Of a stretch of DNA of 64,000 nt, positions 60,977 through 64,000 are shown in pieces. Numbering within the stretch: the first letter of the stretch is position 1; each line of letters starts with the position of its first letter. The notes under the pieces were generated by a model that had not been told where the DNA came from, did no database searches, and saw only the letters and a list, made by a program, of their open reading frames with translations. This stretch comes from Lachnospiraceae bacterium (lineage in GTDB: Bacteria > Bacillota > Clostridia > Lachnospirales > Lachnospiraceae), in assembly GCA_015056815.1 (NCBI GenBank), contig SVFN01000014.1, forward strand, positions 1 through 64,000. Reading direction: 5' to 3'. Position numbers and translations under genes: made by a program.

Positions 60977-61753
60977 TCAGTCCTTTAATTCCTTCCTGAC
61001 ATCGTTCATGGCTTCCTGCAGCGAAATGCCGGAATCCATCGGACGTCTGATGATCAGCACAAGGATCTTTTCTTTCTCTGCCGCCTGCATTTTCTCCGCA
61101 AATCCTCCACTGATGCCGGATTCTTTCGTGATCAGATAACGAATGTTTAATCTTTGGAAGGTTTTCAGATTGTGCTCCATGCTAAAAGGTCCCTGCTCCA
61201 TCAGGATATGGGATTCCTCCATTCCTTTTTGCATCAGCTGTGTTTTGCGCCATTCATCCGGCAGGATGCGGATATATACGCGTTTTTGAAAATCGGGCAG
61301 TTCAAAAAGGCAGCCCGTTTCTTTGCTTCCGGTAGTCACAAGCACATTTCCCTGCGTTTCCTTTAAAAATGTGATCGCCTGTGTGAGATTGTTGAACCAC
61401 TCAAAGCTCCCTTTTTCCAGATAATCTTCCGGATTTAACTCCTCCCGCAGGATCCTGCGGTAAGGAATGCGCAGATAGCGGCAGGCATTTTTACAGTTTT
61501 GGGTCACTTCCTTCGCATAGGGATGAGTCGCATCATACACATGCGTGATCTCACAATCATGAAAGAAATATTTTAGCTGCATCTCATCAAAACGTCCGAC
61601 ATGGACTTTACAGTATTTATACTCCGGCAATACTTTTTCCCCGTATTCCGTAGCCACCAGAACATGGCTTTCCACCCGGTTTTTTTCCAGAAATTCCGCA
61701 AATAAGCGCCCTTCCGTCGTTCCCGCGATGAGCGCGATCTTTAATGGTTTCAT
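60977..61753 (-). CDS. cbiJ: Precorrin-6A reductase
   Basis: IALIAGTTEGRLFAEFL; VYDATHPYAKEVTQNC. Confidence 0.92.
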   Translation of the reverse strand: MKPLKIALIAGTTEGRLFAEFLEKNRVESHVLVATEYGEKVLPEYKYCKVHVGRFDEMQLKYFFHDCEITHVYDATHPYAKEVTQNCKNACRYLRIPYRRILREELNPEDYLEKGSFEWFNNLTQAITFLKETQGNVLVTTGSKETGCLFELPDFQKRVYIRILPDEWRKTQLMQKGMEESHILMEQGPFSMEHNLKTFQRLNIRYLITKESGISGGFAEKMQAAEKEKILVLIIRRPMDSGISLQEAMNDVRKELKD

Positions 61754-61757
61754 GAAA

Positions 61758-62492
61758 TCAGTTTCCCCCTCCGATCCGATATCCTCTCGGTGTTACCATC
61801 CTGCCATTTATCAACTTCGTGGAGGAATTCCCGATGAATACCGTCGTGAACATATCCACCGGAGTGTCTTTTAGTTCTTCCAATGTCAGGATATGACTTT
61901 CTTCGCCCTCTCTGCCGATATTTTTCACATAGCCGCAGACTCTGTCTGCCGGCAGGATCTCAAGCAGCCACTCACAGGCTTTCTTAAGATAATCGCTGCG
62001 GTTTTTCCCTCCGGGATTGTAGATCACGATCGACAGATCCGCCTGTGCCGCCAGGCGGAGACGTTTTTCGATCCGTTCTAACGGTGTCAGTCTGTCACTT
62101 AAGCTGATCACTGCAAAATCGTGTGTCAGGGGTGCTCCCAGAACCGCACCGCCGCTTAGTGCCGCAGTGATCCCGGGGATAACCCGTATCGTTACAGACG
62201 GAAAATTCTCCGCCAATTCATAGACTAACGATGCCATCCCGTAAACGCCGCTGTCTCCACTGCAGACAAGCGCCACCCTGCGTCCTTTCGCCGCTTTTTC
62301 CAACGCCCATTCACACCGTTTCGTTTCCTGTGTCATGGGTGTTGTATAATACTCTTTGTCTTTTATGAATTTTTGTACCAGTTCCGCATAGACCGTATAA
62401 CCGACGATAACTTCACTTTCTTCCAAAGCCTCCAGAGCCTCGATCGTAAGATATTGCCTGTCGCCCGGCCCGATTCCGATGATCGTAAGCAT
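61758..62492 (-). CDS. cbiH: Precorrin-3B C17-methyltransferase
   Basis: LTIIGIGPGDRQYLTIEALEAL; CSGDSGVYGMASLVYEL. Confidence 0.95.
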   Translation of the reverse strand: MLTIIGIGPGDRQYLTIEALEALEESEVIVGYTVYAELVQKFIKDKEYYTTPMTQETKRCEWALEKAAKGRRVALVCSGDSGVYGMASLVYELAENFPSVTIRVIPGITAALSGGAVLGAPLTHDFAVISLSDRLTPLERIEKRLRLAAQADLSIVIYNPGGKNRSDYLKKACEWLLEILPADRVCGYVKNIGREGEESHILTLEELKDTPVDMFTTVFIGNSSTKLINGRMVTPRGYRIGGGN

Positions 62493-62523
62493 ATTTTTCC
62501 CTTTTATTGTATTCCTGACTCTT

Positions 62524-63594
62524 TCAGGCAGACTCGTGACACAGGATTCTTAGTCCTGTACTGTTTTGATAGCAGATCTCTTCCGGAAGGTCTGTAACTT
62601 CACACTGTTTCTCATAAACAGCGATGGTCATACCGTCTTTTGCCTGCCTGGCAACAAGGCACCTGCCTCTGCCGGATGCAAGAAAAGCCGCCCGTTCACA
62701 GACATTATCCACCCCGGTGATCTGCGATACAAACTCTGAGGAAGAAAAACTTCCTTCTATCTCTCTTAACTGCTCTGCGCTGTAAAAACAGACCGCGCTC
62801 TGCAGGGACTCTGCCAGCTTTAAAATTCCTTTTTCTTCTTTTTTCAGATCGATACTTGCGATCGCTGCGATACTCTCTTCGCAAAGATCATATCGAGCAG
62901 TCGTCTCTTTTACAAATTCCGACAGTTCGGCAAAGCCTTTGCCTCTGCGACAGCCAATACCAAGATAAAGATTGCGGGGAAGCAAAACCGCCGTATGCTC
63001 ATAGGGACGTGCATTATCTGCTTCACTTTTGCGGTTCGTAAATAGGATCCCGCATTCCGTTCCCTCTAAAAGAGCTGCCGAGAACCGCTTTAACTGTTCT
63101 CTGTCATAAATGCAAAGCTTCTTCTCCTTTGCAAACACATCAACGGCAAAGGTATCATTGACGTCGGTAGCTGTGGTAAGCACCAGGCTGCTGCCTGATA
63201 CCTGTGCCAGTTTTTTGCCGAATGCATTCGCTCCACCGATATGTCCGGACAACAGCGGAATGACAAAATGAGCCCTCTCATCCATGACAAGCACCGCCGG
63301 ATCCGTATATTTATCCTTAAGATGCGGAGCGATGGCCCGCACCGCAATCCCGCAGGCTCCGATAAAAAGAAGGACTTCCTTATGCCAGAACGCCTGTGTC
63401 ACTCCGGATAATGTCAGAGAATCCTCCTGCTCTTTCTTACAGGCTGCCCCGCTGCTCCCATCGGTACGGCTCCGCCCAAGCAGACAGATCTTTTCTATTT
63501 TATAAGCGCTTCCCTCTTCTGCCATCAGGAGGGACGCTATCTTCTCTGCCAGTAAACCTCCTGCCTGTGTGAAACTGATGATCCCTATTTCCAT
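62524..63594 (-). CDS. cbiG: Cobalt-precorrin 5A hydrolase CbiG
   Basis: RAIAPHLKDKYTDPAVLVMDERAHFVIPLLSGHIGGAN; start MEIGIISFTQAGG. Confidence 0.93.
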   Translation of the reverse strand: MEIGIISFTQAGGLLAEKIASLLMAEEGSAYKIEKICLLGRSRTDGSSGAACKKEQEDSLTLSGVTQAFWHKEVLLFIGACGIAVRAIAPHLKDKYTDPAVLVMDERAHFVIPLLSGHIGGANAFGKKLAQVSGSSLVLTTATDVNDTFAVDVFAKEKKLCIYDREQLKRFSAALLEGTECGILFTNRKSEADNARPYEHTAVLLPRNLYLGIGCRRGKGFAELSEFVKETTARYDLCEESIAAIASIDLKKEEKGILKLAESLQSAVCFYSAEQLREIEGSFSSSEFVSQITGVDNVCERAAFLASGRGRCLVARQAKDGMTIAVYEKQCEVTDLPEEICYQNSTGLRILCHESA

Positions 63595-63711
63595 CTTATC
63601 TGTCACTTTCCATCTCTTTTTGCCCAACCTTCCGGAAACGTAAAAAGATATCCTCTGCCTGACGCTTGCCGGCTTTGATGCATTATCCGACACCCGTACA
63701 GTCTGCGCAGA

Positions 63712-64000
63712 TCATACTCCTCTTCTGTATTCCGTCGTAAAATGTTTATCATACAGTTTCGACAGGGCATAATCATCACCGAGCACCTTTCCGACAATGA
63801 TCAGTGCTGTCTTTTTGATCCCGGCCGCCTGTACCTTCTCTGCCAGCTCATCCAGGGATGCCCGCACGATCTTTTCATCTTCCCAGGTAGCCTTATATAC
63901 GACTGCTGCCGGTGTGTCCGGCTGATAACCGCCCTCTGTCAGCTCCCGTACCACATCCTCGATCATCCCGACGCTTAAAAACAGGATCATCGTCGCCTGA
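63712..64000 (-). CDS. cbiF: Precorrin-4 C11-methyltransferase, C-terminal part, truncated by window end
   Basis: ATMILFLSVGMIEDVVRELTEGGYQPDTPAAVVYKATWEDEKIVRASLDELAEKVQAAGIKKTALIIVGKVLG. Confidence 0.9.
   Translation of the reverse strand, partial: QATMILFLSVGMIEDVVRELTEGGYQPDTPAAVVYKATWEDEKIVRASLDELAEKVQAAGIKKTALIIVGKVLGDDYALSKLYDKHFTTEYRRGV

Noticed and set aside
58250-64000. Cobalamin cluster as unusual
   Set aside because: Standard anaerobic cobalamin genes in a normal operon; ordinary content.

Overview
The window covers the right part of a large integrative and conjugative element (ICE, about 1-38.2 kb, almost all on the - strand) next to the 3' end of lysS, followed by ordinary Lachnospiraceae/Clostridia-like chromosome (38.26-64 kb: lysS, greA, dusB, coaX, birA, argF, SPFH/NfeD, SleB-like hydrolase, proC, TrmH-type methyltransferase, pfkA, dnaE, SAM riboswitch-metK, an HD-GYP gene, and a cobalamin operon truncated at the window end). 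The ICE encodes a double-SpoVG protein, sortase, a 2304-aa ArdC-like/methylase/helicase protein, an NlpC/P60 + 3D hydrolase, VirB4, PrgI, a VirB6-like protein, Maff2, VirD4, PcfB-like, MOBP-type relaxase, MobC, DUF3991/Toprim, RadC-type JAB, DUF5688, a 1762-aa thioester/CnaB LPQTG adhesin, ParM/ParR-like segregation genes, a multi-zinc-ribbon protein and a ParB-like protein. No integrase is in the window. Main unexplained signals: (1) six copies of a 23-bp motif at 24828-25032 with start-to-start steps of 32/32/54/32/32, positionally symmetric, beside a candidate oriT; (2) a TnpV-like gene with its own Shine-Dalgarno, overprinted in another frame inside the giant helicase/methylase gene; (3) a ~500-nt ORF-free, hairpin-rich region upstream of parM, a candidate large ncRNA; (4) four copies of the palindrome ATGGACAC-T-GTGTCCAT (one degenerate) around the ParB-like operon; (5) a nested structured element between the relaxase and the next gene; (6) a RelB/YafQ-like toxin-antitoxin pair inserted antisense within the T4SS operon. 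No searches or folding programs were run; family calls come from recognising motifs in the translations.
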